From Pseudomonas alliivorans (GTDB lineage: Bacteria > Pseudomonadota > Gammaproteobacteria > Pseudomonadales > Pseudomonadaceae): a stretch of DNA of 64,000 nt. The translations under genes and the position numbers were made by a program. Under the pieces are notes generated by a model. The model did not search any database. It had not been told where the DNA came from and was given only the letters and a program-made list of their open reading frames with translations. Where the stretch lies: assembly GCF_017826695.1 (NCBI RefSeq), contig NZ_JAFFZW010000004.1, forward strand, positions 1 to 64,000, read 5' to 3'. Shown piece by piece: positions 18,668-27,348 of this stretch. The first letter of the stretch is position 1. Every line of letters begins with the position of its first letter.

Positions 18668-19491
18668 GTGAATCTCCCGCGCAGCAGGCGGCTCAACTGA
18701 TCGGCCAACAGCACCAGTACCAGAAAGGTCAGCAGCATGCTCGCCACTTCGGCACCGGCGAACATGCGCATCGACAGGTCGATCTGTTGACCCAGACCAC
18801 CCGCGCCGACGAAGCCCATCACCACCGACGCGCGGACTGCGCATTCCCAGCGATACACCGTGTACGAGGTCAGTTCTGCCGCAGCATTGGGCAGGATGCC
18901 GTACGCCAGCGCGGCAAATCGTCCGCTGCCCGCCTGCATCAGGGCATGGGCCGGGCGTTGATCAACGGACTCGAAAATTTCGGCGTAAACCTTGCCCAGC
19001 ATGCCCGCGTAGGTAATGGCGATAGCCAGCACACCCGCCGTCGGTCCCAGCCCGACGGCGCGCACGAACAGCAGCGCCCAGACGATTTCCGGCACGCTGC
19101 GCAGGAAGATCAGCAGGCCGCGCACCGGCCAGCGCAGGCATTGACCGAGCCAGCCGGGCCGTCCTGCACGTGAGGCGGCCGACAGGGACAACGCCGAACT
19201 CGCCAGCAGGCTTGCCGGTATGGCCAAAACCAGCGCCAACGCCATGCCTGCCGTGGCAATCGCCAGGGTCTGCAACGTCGCGTCGATCAACAGTGAGAGA
19301 AATTCAGGGTCATGGGCAGGGGGCCAGAAACCGGCCACGAAACCGCCCATGGTCCGGGCGTTTTCCGGTTGCAGCAAAACGGTGGGATCGAGTTCAGCCA
19401 GACGGATGCCCGGCCACAGCAGCGCGACCGCCAGCAACGCCATCATCAGGCGCGGTATGGCGGCCGGGTCGCGTCGATCACGACTCAGCAT
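18664..19491 (-). CDS. ABC transporter permease, PhnE-like (first permease of predicted selenate transporter)
   Basis: This 275-residue integral membrane protein has an N-terminal helix (LMMALLAVALLWPGIRLAEL), a further set of hydrophobic segments, and the permease loop signature WECAVRASVVMGFVGAGGLG that contacts the ATPase. It resembles PhnE of the phosphonate transporter. The ATG at 19491 overlaps the end of the ATPase gene by seven bases and the stop overlaps the second permease, so the genes are translationally coupled. Two tandem PhnE-like permeases suggest a heterodimeric channel. Confidence 0.86.
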   Translation of the reverse strand: MLSRDRRDPAAIPRLMMALLAVALLWPGIRLAELDPTVLLQPENARTMGGFVAGFWPPAHDPEFLSLLIDATLQTLAIATAGMALALVLAIPASLLASSALSLSAASRAGRPGWLGQCLRWPVRGLLIFLRSVPEIVWALLFVRAVGLGPTAGVLAIAITYAGMLGKVYAEIFESVDQRPAHALMQAGSGRFAALAYGILPNAAAELTSYTVYRWECAVRASVVMGFVGAGGLGQQIDLSMRMFAGAEVASMLLTFLVLVLLADQLSRLLRGRFT

Positions 19492-20285
19492 CGTGGCGTC
19501 CAGGGCGCAGTGGCAGGTGTTTCGGTGGTGGCCAGTGTGCTCAGCTGTTCGTTGGCGTAAAGCGTATCGAGGTGTTCCCGGCTGACTTCGCTGGCGTTCA
19601 GGTCGAAATGAATCTGCCCGTCCCGCACGCCGATGATGCGCGGAAAATGCGCCAGGGCCAGCTCAACGGCATGCAGGCTGGCGACCAGCGTCACGCCGTG
19701 TTCAATGGCGTGCTGACACAGCAGCGCCAGCGTGTGGTCCGCCAGGCGCGGGTCCATCGCCGACACCGGCTCGTCCGCCAGCATCACTTCCGGGGCCTGA
19801 TACAGGGCACGGGCGATACCGACCCGTTGCAGTTGCCCGCCGGACAACTGCTGGCAGCGCACGAACAGCTTGTCCGCCAGATCCAGACGCGCGAGCACGT
19901 TGCGCGCGCCTGGCACGTCGAGTGGGTGCAACAGGTTGAGCAGCGACTTGCACAGCCCCCACTCACCGAGCTTGCCGGCCAGCACCGCTGTCACCACGCG
20001 CTGGCGCGGCGGCAGAGGCGGGGCCTGATGGATCAGCGCAATACGACGGCGCAATTGCTGACGCTGCCGACTGGAAAGCTGCCAGGGACTGCTCCCCAGT
20101 ATTTCCAGTTGCCCCGCGCTGGGCCGCAGAGCGCCGGCCAGCAGGTTGAGCAGCGTGGTCTTGCCCGCCCCGGACGGACCGATGACCGCCACCCGCTCGC
20201 CCTGCGCGATGCTCAGTTCCAGGCCCCTCAGCGCGAGCGTACCGTTACTGTGGCGCAGGTCTGTCCCGGACAGGCGCAGCGTCAT
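19485..20285 (-). CDS. ABC transporter ATP-binding protein, PhnC-like (predicted selenate transporter)
   Basis: This 266-residue cytoplasmic ATPase energises the importer. Walker A is GPSGAGKT, the signature is LSGGQLQRVGIARAL, Walker B is VMLADEPVSAMDP and the switch His is in SLHAVEL, so all catalytic elements are present. The layout matches PhnC. ATG 20285 overlaps the stop of the binding-protein gene by four bases. The C-terminal about 25 residues (rich in T, A and P) extend past the usual PhnC core and may be non-essential. Confidence 0.88.
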   Translation of the reverse strand: MTLRLSGTDLRHSNGTLALRGLELSIAQGERVAVIGPSGAGKTTLLNLLAGALRPSAGQLEILGSSPWQLSSRQRQQLRRRIALIHQAPPLPPRQRVVTAVLAGKLGEWGLCKSLLNLLHPLDVPGARNVLARLDLADKLFVRCQQLSGGQLQRVGIARALYQAPEVMLADEPVSAMDPRLADHTLALLCQHAIEHGVTLVASLHAVELALAHFPRIIGVRDGQIHFDLNASEVSREHLDTLYANEQLSTLATTETPATAPWTPRC

Positions 20286-21133
20286 TTCAGCAGGTCGGCA
20301 GCGCGGGCAGCCTCTTCGATGCCCTTGTAGTTTTCCGGTCTGGTCTCGATGAAGCGGCTGGCTGCCTGCAGATCAAGAATCGCTTTCTGCTCCGGGTTGG
20401 CCGGGTCCAGGTCCAGGAACGCCTGCTTGATTTTCGCCGCCAGGCCCTTGTCCAGCGTGCCGCGCACGGTCCAGTTGTAATCGAAGTAGGTCGGCGTGGT
20501 GGCGAAGACGCGCACCTTGCTGGTGTCGACCTTGCCGTTGGCGACCAGCTTGTCCCACACGCTGGCATTCAGCACGCCAGCATCGACCTTGCCCGCCTGA
20601 ACCCAGGCCGCAGTGGCGTCATGCGCGCCCGAATAGGCAACGCGGCTGAAGAAGGTTTCCGGCTTGATGTCTTCCTTGAGCATGAAGTAGCGCGGCATCA
20701 GGCTGCCGGACGTGGACGACACGGAGCCAAACGCGAAGGTCTTGCCTTTCAGGTCCGCCAGGCTTTTCACGTTCGGATCGGAGGTGATGAATTTGCTGGT
20801 GAACTGCGCGTCCTGCTCACGCTGTACCAAGGGCACGGCATTGCCGGTCTTGAGGTTGACCTGCACGAAGGTGAAGCCGCCCAGCCAGGCCATGTCCAGA
20901 CGGTCGGTGGCCAGCGCTTCGACCACCGCCGGGTAGTCGGCAACCGGAACGAACTCGACCTTCATGCCCAGTCGCTGCTCCAGATAGGCACCCAGCGGCT
21001 TGAACTTGCGTAGCAGTTCGGTCGGTGCTTCGTCGGGAATGGCCGACACGCGCAGCACATCGGCCGCGTGGCTGGTCAGTGCGGTAAAGGACAGGGCGAG
21101 GCCGGCGGCGAGCGCCAGGGTACGCTTGAGCAT
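20282..21133 (-). CDS. Periplasmic substrate-binding protein, PhnD-like (putative selenate-binding)
   Basis: This 283-residue protein has a clear signal peptide (MLKRTLALAAGLALSFTALT, ending SHAA at about residue 24) and a PhnD-type binding fold. Characteristic segments are IPDEAPTELLRKFKPLGAYL, DMAWLGGFTFVQ and FAFGSVSSTSGSLMP, the last being the oxyanion-binding Ser/Thr loop. It is the first gene of the operon and would deliver substrate to the two permeases. I recall a named PhnD subfamily assigned as putative selenate binding because it sits beside selD, and this protein fits that description. Phosphonate or phosphite cannot be excluded from sequence. ATG 21133 follows GGAGA. The extension to 21169 spoils the signal peptide. 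Confidence 0.85.
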   Translation of the reverse strand: MLKRTLALAAGLALSFTALTSHAADVLRVSAIPDEAPTELLRKFKPLGAYLEQRLGMKVEFVPVADYPAVVEALATDRLDMAWLGGFTFVQVNLKTGNAVPLVQREQDAQFTSKFITSDPNVKSLADLKGKTFAFGSVSSTSGSLMPRYFMLKEDIKPETFFSRVAYSGAHDATAAWVQAGKVDAGVLNASVWDKLVANGKVDTSKVRVFATTPTYFDYNWTVRGTLDKGLAAKIKQAFLDLDPANPEQKAILDLQAASRFIETRPENYKGIEEAARAADLLK

Positions 21134-21227
21134 GAAAGTTCTCCGGTTCAATAGCGGAAAAAACGACAAGGCAAAGCGACTCTGGCCAGGCAGGCACGCT
21201 TCGATGGATTCGGTACTGGAGCGCGCG

Positions 21228-21233
21228 ATTATA
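21228..21233 (-). promoter_or_regulatory. Candidate -10 element for the transporter operon
   Basis: Read on the minus strand this is TATAAT, 94 bases before the start codon of the binding-protein gene and inside the 235-base divergent region with selD. The best -35 match at 17-base spacing (CTGGCC) is poor, so an activator may be needed, or the match is fortuitous. Confidence 0.35.
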
Positions 21234-21368
21234 AGAGGCGCGGCGAGAAAGGCCAGTTCGGCAGGCGCATGGTGCTGAAGGCATGACCGAACGGCGACGG
21301 CGTTTGCGCTGAAACCGCAACAGACCCTAGACTCCGCAGCCTGTTTCCCCGTTACCGAGAGTGTCGCG

Positions 21369-22403
21369 ATGAGTGAGCCAATCCGCCTGACCCAGTACAG
21401 TCACGGAGCTGGGTGTGGCTGCAAGATTTCCCCCAAGGTGCTGGACGTGATCCTGGCCGGCAGCGGCGCGCAGAACCTGGACCCGAACCTGTGGGTCGGC
21501 AACGCCTCGCGTGACGATGCCGCTGTCTATGCGCTGGACGATGAACGCGGCGTGGTGTCGACCACCGACTTTTTCATGCCCATCGTCGACGATCCCTTCG
21601 ATTTCGGCCGCATCGCCGCAACCAACGCAATCAGCGACATCTATGCGATGGGCGGTGATCCGCTGATGGCCATCGCCATCCTCGGCTGGCCGGTCAATGT
21701 GCTGCCGCCTGAAGTGGCCCGCGAGGTGATTCGCGGCGGCCGTGCGGTCTGCGATGCCGCGGGTATTCCGTTGGCGGGCGGACACTCCATCGATGCACCC
21801 GAGCCTATTTTCGGCCTGGCCGTGACCGGCGTCGTGCAGAAGAAACATATGAAGCGCAACGATACGGCGCTGGCGGGCTGCAGGCTGTACCTGACCAAAC
21901 CCTTGGGCATCGGCATTCTCACCACCGCCGAGAAGAAGGCGAAACTGCGCGAGCAGGACGTCGGTCTGGCGCGTGACTGGATGTGTACCCTGAACAAGCC
22001 CGGCAGCCGCTTCGGCAAACTGGCCGGCGTGATGGCGATGACTGACGTCACCGGTTTCGGTCTGTTGGGCCATCTGGTTGAAATGGCCGATGGCGCAGGG
22101 CTGACGGCGCGTCTGGATTACGCCGCCGTGCCGCGTTTGCCCGGTGTCGAGCATTACATCGCCGAAGGCTGCGTGCCGGGCGGTACGTTGCGCAACTTCG
22201 AAAGCTACGGCGACAAGATCGCATCGCTCAGTGACGCGCAGCGCGACCTGTTATGCGATCCGCAGACTAGCGGTGGTTTGCTGGTGGCGGTCACCCCGCA
22301 AGGCGAAGCGGAGTTTCTGGCAGCGGCTGCCGAGTCGGGCCTGCAACTGAAGCCTGTCGGCACCCTGCTTGAGCGACAGACCCACGCCGTCGAGGTGTTC
22401 TGA
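21369..22403 (+). CDS. selD: Selenophosphate synthase (selenide, water dikinase)
   Basis: This 344-residue enzyme makes selenophosphate, the selenium donor for selenocysteine and selenouridine, from selenide and ATP. The active-site N-terminus is clear: [13 protein letters not shown] gives Cys16 (the equivalent of E. coli Cys17) and Lys19. Catalytic residue 16 is Cys, not Sec. The AIRS/PurM-type nucleotide-binding segments [13 protein letters not shown] and [20 protein letters not shown] follow, and the length is standard. It starts at ATG 21369. The stop and the mnmH start share one base (TGATG), giving tight coupling. It is divergent from the PhnCDE-like transporter. Confidence 0.96.
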   Translation: MSEPIRLTQYSHGAGCGCKISPKVLDVILAGSGAQNLDPNLWVGNASRDDAAVYALDDERGVVSTTDFFMPIVDDPFDFGRIAATNAISDIYAMGGDPLMAIAILGWPVNVLPPEVAREVIRGGRAVCDAAGIPLAGGHSIDAPEPIFGLAVTGVVQKKHMKRNDTALAGCRLYLTKPLGIGILTTAEKKAKLREQDVGLARDWMCTLNKPGSRFGKLAGVMAMTDVTGFGLLGHLVEMADGAGLTARLDYAAVPRLPGVEHYIAEGCVPGGTLRNFESYGDKIASLSDAQRDLLCDPQTSGGLLVAVTPQGEAEFLAAAAESGLQLKPVGTLLERQTHAVEVF

Positions 22404-23509
22404 TGGCCGACAACAGCAGTGATTACCGCGCTCTGTTTCTCAACGATGTGCCAATGATGGATGCCCGGGCGCCGGTGGAGTTTTCCAAGGGCGCGTTTCC
22501 CGGCGTGATCAACCTGCCGCTGATGACTGACATCGAACGGCAAAAGGTCGGCACCTGCTACAAGCAACATGGGCAGGAAGCGGCGATCAAGCTGGGCCAT
22601 CAACTGGTCTGCGGGCCGGTCAAGGATGAGCGCGTCGAGGCGTGGCTGGCGTTCGCCAAAGCCAACCCGAATGGCTACCTGTATTGCTTTCGTGGCGGGC
22701 TGCGCTCGCAGACCGTGCAGCGCTGGCTGCAGGAGGCGGGTGTCGATTATCCGCGCATCATCGGCGGCTACAAGGCGATGCGGACCTTCCTGCTCGACAC
22801 CCTGCACGACGCGGTGACCGAGTGCGATTTCGTGGTGCTCGGCGGCATGACCGGCACCGGCAAGACCGAGGTCCTGCCTCAACTCGCCAACAGCCTTGAT
22901 CTGGAAGGCATCGCCAACCACCGTGGTTCCAGCTTCGGCAAACGGGCGACCGGCCAGCCGGCGCAGATCGATTTCGAGAACCGTCTGGCCATCGACCTGC
23001 TCAAAAAGCGCGCCGCCGGTATCGAGCAGTTCGTGCTGGAAGACGAAAGCCGTCTGGTGGGCAGCTGCAACGTGCCGCTGGAATTGCACCAGACCATGCA
23101 GGACTGCTCGATGGTCTGGCTGGAGGACAGTTTCGAAAACCGGGTCGAGCGTATTCTTCGCGATTACGTGACCGACCTGTGCGCCGAGTTCATCAGCCTG
23201 CATGGCGCAGACACCGGTTTCGACCTGTTTGCCGAGCGCTTGCTGCAAAGCCTGAAAAACATCCACAAGCGCCTTGGCGGCGAGCGTTTGCAGCGACTGC
23301 AAGCCATCATGCAGGACGCGCTGGACGAACAGCGACGCAGCGGCAAGGTCGATCTGCATCGTGGCTGGATCGAAGGTCTGCTCGGTGAGTACTACGACCC
23401 CATGTACGCCTACCAACGCGAGCACAAGTCCTCACGTATCGAGTTCGCCGGGACCCAGAGCGAAGTGGTTGCATACCTGCGCGAGCGCAAGGCAAAAGCG
23501 CGGCCGTGA
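22403..23509 (+). CDS. mnmH: tRNA 2-selenouridine synthase
   Basis: This 368-residue enzyme (also called SelU or YbbB) replaces sulfur in 2-thiouridine at the wobble position of some tRNAs with selenium, through a geranylated intermediate. The N-terminal rhodanese domain (about residues 10-135) carries the active Cys95 in [13 protein letters not shown]. The C-terminal P-loop domain begins with [10 protein letters not shown] at about residues 147-156. Both domains are intact. It is directly coupled to selD, which supplies selenophosphate. No selA, selB or tRNA-Sec gene is visible in the window, so selenouridine may be the main selenium use encoded here. Confidence 0.95.
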   Translation: MADNSSDYRALFLNDVPMMDARAPVEFSKGAFPGVINLPLMTDIERQKVGTCYKQHGQEAAIKLGHQLVCGPVKDERVEAWLAFAKANPNGYLYCFRGGLRSQTVQRWLQEAGVDYPRIIGGYKAMRTFLLDTLHDAVTECDFVVLGGMTGTGKTEVLPQLANSLDLEGIANHRGSSFGKRATGQPAQIDFENRLAIDLLKKRAAGIEQFVLEDESRLVGSCNVPLELHQTMQDCSMVWLEDSFENRVERILRDYVTDLCAEFISLHGADTGFDLFAERLLQSLKNIHKRLGGERLQRLQAIMQDALDEQRRSGKVDLHRGWIEGLLGEYYDPMYAYQREHKSSRIEFAGTQSEVVAYLRERKAKARP

Positions 23510-23549
23510 TCGTTCCCCGCGCATCTGCGGGTGATGTGACTCGGATCAA

Positions 23550-24437
23550 TCAGTGTCGCTGCTCCAACGCATCCAGCAGCGCCCTGGCGTAACCGGGCAG
23601 GGCATTGAAATCAGCGGCGCAGAGCAGCAGTTTGCGGTCGGCCCAGAGATCGCTCAATCGCACTGCGGCAAAGCGCAGTGGACGGGTCGCACGGTCCACT
23701 GCGGCCTGCGGCACGATACCCAGTCCGGCGCCGTGGGCGACCATGCGCAAGACGCCATCAAACCCTTCGGCACGCACCCGGATGCGCATGCGCTTGCCCA
23801 TGTGCAACGCCTGTTCTTCAATATGAATGCCCAACGCGCTGTTGACCGACAGGCCGACAAACTCCTCATCCAGTGCCTGTGCAAAGCTGACACGGGTCAG
23901 CTCGCCCAACGGATGGTCAGGCGGCATGACCAGTGTCAGCGGATCATCCCGGAAGGGCAGGGTTTGCAGATCGCTGGCGTCTACGGCGTCGGAAATGATC
24001 CCGACATCCGCCGTCCCATGACGCAGCGCGTGCAGGATGCGCAGGCTGGTCTGTTCCTGAATGTCGACATCAATGTTGGGATACGCCACCAGAAAATCCG
24101 CCAATCGTTCCGGCAGGTGCTCGCTCAGCGTTGAGGTGTTGCACAGCAGCCGCACCTGGCCTTTGAAACCCTTCGCGTAGTCCGCCAGATCGAACTGCAT
24201 TCGCTCGACCTGTTGCAGGATCACCCGTGCATGCTGCGCCAGCGCCTTGCCCGCAGGCGTCGGCGTCACGCCACGTCGGCCTCGTTCAAGCAATGGCGCC
24301 TGCAATGACGCTTCCATCGCCCGAACGCGCGCGCTAGCCGATGGCAGTGACAGATGACTGCGCGTTGCGGCGGCAGTGATGCTGCCGGTCTCGATCACGT
24401 GCTGAAAAAGACGCAGGTCGGTGAGGTCGAAGTGCAT
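23550..24437 (-). CDS. LysR-family transcriptional regulator
   Basis: This 295-residue protein has an N-terminal helix-turn-helix (residues about 5-62, TGSITAAATRSHLSLPSASARVR) and a LysR effector domain. It is divergent from the TSUP exporter with a 99-base gap, a common regulator-transporter pairing, so it probably controls that exporter; the effector is unknown. It converges with mnmH across 40 bases that contain only a short five-base-stem hairpin. ATG 24437 is the only sensible start. Confidence 0.88.
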   Translation of the reverse strand: MHFDLTDLRLFQHVIETGSITAAATRSHLSLPSASARVRAMEASLQAPLLERGRRGVTPTPAGKALAQHARVILQQVERMQFDLADYAKGFKGQVRLLCNTSTLSEHLPERLADFLVAYPNIDVDIQEQTSLRILHALRHGTADVGIISDAVDASDLQTLPFRDDPLTLVMPPDHPLGELTRVSFAQALDEEFVGLSVNSALGIHIEEQALHMGKRMRIRVRAEGFDGVLRMVAHGAGLGIVPQAAVDRATRPLRFAAVRLSDLWADRKLLLCAADFNALPGYARALLDALEQRH

Positions 24438-24536
24438 GTAAAGACAATCCTTGGCTGATCAGCCTCTGTCCATGCCAGAGGCTGGCTGAGTATAAGCCAG
24501 ATTTTCAACAGGCTCCTGAAGACCCAGAATCGCGTC

Positions 24537-25301
24537 ATGAATACACTCTTCGATACGTATCAAACGCTGGGTGCCGGCCTGATCGCTCTGGTCTTCGGCA
24601 CCTTTCTGCTGGCAGGCACCGTCAAAGGTGTGATTGGCCTCGGCCTGCCGACTGTGTCCATGGGCTTGCTGGGGCTGGCTATGCTCCCGGCGCAGGCTGC
24701 CGCCTTGCTGATCATTCCGTCCATCGTGACCAACTTCTGGCAACTTGCGACGGGCGGGCACTTCGGCGGGTTGATTCGGCGTCTCTGGCCGATGCTGGCG
24801 ATGGTGTTCGCAGGCACCTTGGCCGGTTCATTCTGGCTGGGCATGAACGGCGATCATTCCATGACGCAGGCATTGGGCGGGGCGCTGCTGCTGTATGCGC
24901 TGAGCGGGTTGTTCCTGCCGATGCTCAAGGTGGCTGCGACGACCGAGCGCTGGCTGGGTCCACTGTGCGGCCTGCTCACCGGCGTCATCACCTCGGCGAC
25001 GGGTGTTTTCGTGATTCCTGCCGTGCCGTATCTACAGGCACTGGGCCTGGAACGTCATCAGCTGGTGCAGGCTCTGGGGCTGTCGTTCACGGTCTCGACG
25101 CTGGCGCTGGCCATCGGTCTGTCCTCGAACAACGCACTCGGCAGCAGTGAACTCGGTGCTTCATTGTTGGCGCTGATCCCGGCCCTGCTGGGTATGCTGA
25201 TCGGTCAATGGCTGCGAGAGCGGATCAGCGCCGCCGTGTTCAAGCGCACCTTCTTTATCGGGATGGCGCTGCTGGGGCTGCACTTGCTGATGAAGGGCTG
25301 A
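24537..25301 (+). CDS. TSUP (TauE/SafE) family membrane exporter
   Basis: This 254-residue integral membrane protein has about eight hydrophobic segments, beginning at GLIALVFGTFLLAGTVKGVI. The glycine-rich repeats typical of the TauE/SafE family (KGVIGLGLPTVSMGLLGL and TGVITSATGVFVIP) are visible in each half. Members export sulfite, sulfoacetate or related organosulfonates, and the substrate cannot be inferred. It is divergent from a LysR regulator. Its last 47 bases overlap, in antisense, the end of the ABM monooxygenase gene. Confidence 0.87.
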   Translation: MNTLFDTYQTLGAGLIALVFGTFLLAGTVKGVIGLGLPTVSMGLLGLAMLPAQAAALLIIPSIVTNFWQLATGGHFGGLIRRLWPMLAMVFAGTLAGSFWLGMNGDHSMTQALGGALLLYALSGLFLPMLKVAATTERWLGPLCGLLTGVITSATGVFVIPAVPYLQALGLERHQLVQALGLSFTVSTLALAIGLSSNNALGSSELGASLLALIPALLGMLIGQWLRERISAAVFKRTFFIGMALLGLHLLMKG

Positions 25302-25590
25302 GCATGTCGATGCGGCGAATCTGGAAGTCGCTGACCAGATACTCAAAACGCTTCTCGTACAACGCGGTCATGTGCGGCTGCGCGGAATGAACGTCCAGGT
25401 CCTCTTTCGACGCCCAGACCTCGAAGAAGATGAACAGCGTCGGATCCTGATGATCGCGCAGCATGTGGTATTCGATGCAGCCCGGCTCGCTGCGGCTCTG
25501 TGCAACGTAAGAACTGAACAGCGCTTCGAACTCGGCTGACTTTTCCGGGCGGGTGTGGGCGTGAAGGATGAAGCCGTAAGGTGTGGGCAT
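25255..25590 (-). CDS. Antibiotic biosynthesis monooxygenase (ABM) domain protein
   Basis: This 111-residue protein is a small ferredoxin-like fold enzyme or stress protein of the ABM/YgiN type (residues about 5-95; GFILHAHTRPEKSAEFEALF ... FIFFEVWASKEDLDVHSAQPHM). YgiN-like members oxidise quinols. The start MPTPYGF at 25590 is the family N-terminus. The C-terminal about 15 residues (rich in S, A and P) are encoded antisense to the last codons of the TSUP gene and look like an added tail. The mdaB-like quinone reductase is encoded 190 bases away in the opposite direction. E. coli has mdaB next to ygiN, so the pairing is meaningful. Confidence 0.82.
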   Translation of the reverse strand: MPTPYGFILHAHTRPEKSAEFEALFSSYVAQSRSEPGCIEYHMLRDHQDPTLFIFFEVWASKEDLDVHSAQPHMTALYEKRFEYLVSDFQIRRIDMLSPSSASAAPAAPSR

Positions 25591-25780
25591 TGAGGCATTC
25601 CTCTGCTGAAGTGCTCGCATTCTAAGTCAACAATAGCGTCATCATTCGTGACTTCTGAGCAAAAGTGATTTGCCTTTCCTCTGCTTATTCATAAGCCACT
25701 TCGTCTTTATTCTTCTCCCCATCGATTAATGACGGGTTCCGCCAATACATAGGGCAGGGCCGAGCATCCAGAGGTCTGGC

Positions 25781-26362
25781 ATGAAAAAAATATTGTTTCT
25801 CAACGGTGGTAAACAGTTTGCTCACTCGGACGGCCGCTATAACGCGACCCTGCACGACGCTGGCGTGGCATTCATGGACCGCGCCGGTTACGACGTGAAG
25901 GAAACCTTCATCGACGGTGGTTATGACGTGGCTGAGGAAGTGCAGAAGTTTCTGTGGGCCGATGTCATCGTCTGGCAAATGCCAGGCTGGTGGATGGGCG
26001 CGCCGTGGACGGTCAAAAAGTATATCGACGAAGTGTTCACCGAAGGGCACGGCAGTCTGTACGCCAACGACGGTCGCACACGTTCCGATGCCTCGCAGAA
26101 ATACGGCAGCGGCGGCTTGCTGCATGGCAAGCAATACATGATTTCAGCCACCTGGAACGCGCCGCAACAAGCCTTCGACGACGCTTGCGACTTCTTTGAA
26201 GCCAAAGGCGTCGATGCTGTGTACTTCCCGTTTCATAAGGCCAACCAGTTCCTTGGCATGACCGGCCTGCCGACGTTCCTTGCAGTGGATGTGATGAAAG
26301 TGCCGAACATCGAAGCTGATGTGAAACGCTATGAAGCGCATCTGGCCAAGGTATTTGCTTGA
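25781..26362 (+). CDS. mdaB: NAD(P)H:quinone reductase, MdaB-like
   Basis: This 193-residue flavodoxin-fold enzyme reduces quinones by two electrons, avoiding semiquinones. It matches E. coli MdaB (modulator of drug activity B, 193 residues) in length and motifs: MKKILFLNGGKQFAHSDG as the FAD phosphate loop, and WQMPGWWMGAPWTVKKYIDE. The neighbouring divergent ABM-domain gene resembles ygiN, and the two could form a quinone redox cycle as proposed for E. coli. A LysR gene follows after 41 bases. Confidence 0.9.
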   Translation: MKKILFLNGGKQFAHSDGRYNATLHDAGVAFMDRAGYDVKETFIDGGYDVAEEVQKFLWADVIVWQMPGWWMGAPWTVKKYIDEVFTEGHGSLYANDGRTRSDASQKYGSGGLLHGKQYMISATWNAPQQAFDDACDFFEAKGVDAVYFPFHKANQFLGMTGLPTFLAVDVMKVPNIEADVKRYEAHLAKVFA

Positions 26363-26403
26363 ACTGCGGTTAATATCCCCGGACTCTTGAGCGGGGAACA
26401 ACA

Positions 26404-27300
26404 GTGAAAGCCAGGTCCGATGAGTTGCAGGTGTTCGTCTCGGTGATCGAAAGCGGCTCCATTTCCGCCGCAGCCGAGAAGATGGGGCAGACGCCGTCGG
26501 GGATCAGCCGTACCTTGTCGCGGCTTGAGGCCAAGCTTGAGACCACGCTGATCAACCGCACCACGCGGCGCATGGACCTGACCGAGGAGGGCAAGTTCTT
26601 CCTGACTCGAGCACGCTTGATCCTCGAGCAGATGGAAAGTCTGGAAGAGCACCTGATGTCTTCACGGCAGACACCGGCCGGACGTCTGCGCGTCAACGCA
26701 GCGTCGCCGTTCATGCTGCATTCGGTGGTGCCGCATGTGGCGGAGTTCAGGCAGCGTTATCCGTATATCCAGCTCGAACTGAACAGCGATGACTGGTTCA
26801 TCGACCTGCTGGAGCAGAACACCGACATTGCAATCCGCATTGGCGCACTGCCCGATTCGACCCTGCATGCCCGCGCACTGGGCAGTTGCCTGCTGAACAT
26901 CGTCGCCAGCCCTGCGTACCTGGAACGCCACGGCACGCCACAAACAGTCGAAGAGCTCTGCCGGCACACGTTGCTGGGATTCAATCAGGTGGAGGTGCTC
27001 AATCACTGGCCGCTGCGCCATGCCGGGGGTGATCGCTACCCGATCAAACCTGGTGTTGCGGCATCCAGTGGCGACACCTTGCGTCATCTGGCGCTGGAGG
27101 GGATCGGGATTGCCTGTCTGTCCGACTTCATGACCCACGAAGACCTGCGAGACGGAAGGCTGCTCGGCATTCTGCAAGACGCCAACAGCGGCTATCGTCA
27201 GCCGATCAACGCGGTGTACTACCGCAACTCGCAGTTGGCGCTGAGGATCCAGTGTTTTCTGGATTTCATGCAGGAGAAATTGAAAGACTACGCACAATGA
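26404..27300 (+). CDS. LysR-family transcriptional regulator
   Basis: This 298-residue regulator has a helix-turn-helix at residues about 5-62 (SGSISAAAEKMGQTPSGISRTLSRL) and a C-terminal effector domain of the CrgA/DsdC-like group (RINAVYYRNSQLALRIQCFL at the end). It uses a GTG start at 26404 with a modest GGGGAA ribosome-binding site. It lies 41 bases after mdaB in the same direction, so it may be co-transcribed and autoregulate the pair. It converges with the YhiN-like gene. Confidence 0.88.
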   Translation: MKARSDELQVFVSVIESGSISAAAEKMGQTPSGISRTLSRLEAKLETTLINRTTRRMDLTEEGKFFLTRARLILEQMESLEEHLMSSRQTPAGRLRVNAASPFMLHSVVPHVAEFRQRYPYIQLELNSDDWFIDLLEQNTDIAIRIGALPDSTLHARALGSCLLNIVASPAYLERHGTPQTVEELCRHTLLGFNQVEVLNHWPLRHAGGDRYPIKPGVAASSGDTLRHLALEGIGIACLSDFMTHEDLRDGRLLGILQDANSGYRQPINAVYYRNSQLALRIQCFLDFMQEKLKDYAQ

Positions 27301-27348
27301 GTGTGTTTGGAACAACGAACGTCCGCGTTCCGCAGTGGCGCAAACCGA

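Noticed and set aside
23516..23531. Short hairpin CCCGC-GCATCT-GCGGG between mnmH and the LysR gene
   Set aside because: The stem is only five bases with no T-tract, too weak to call a terminator.
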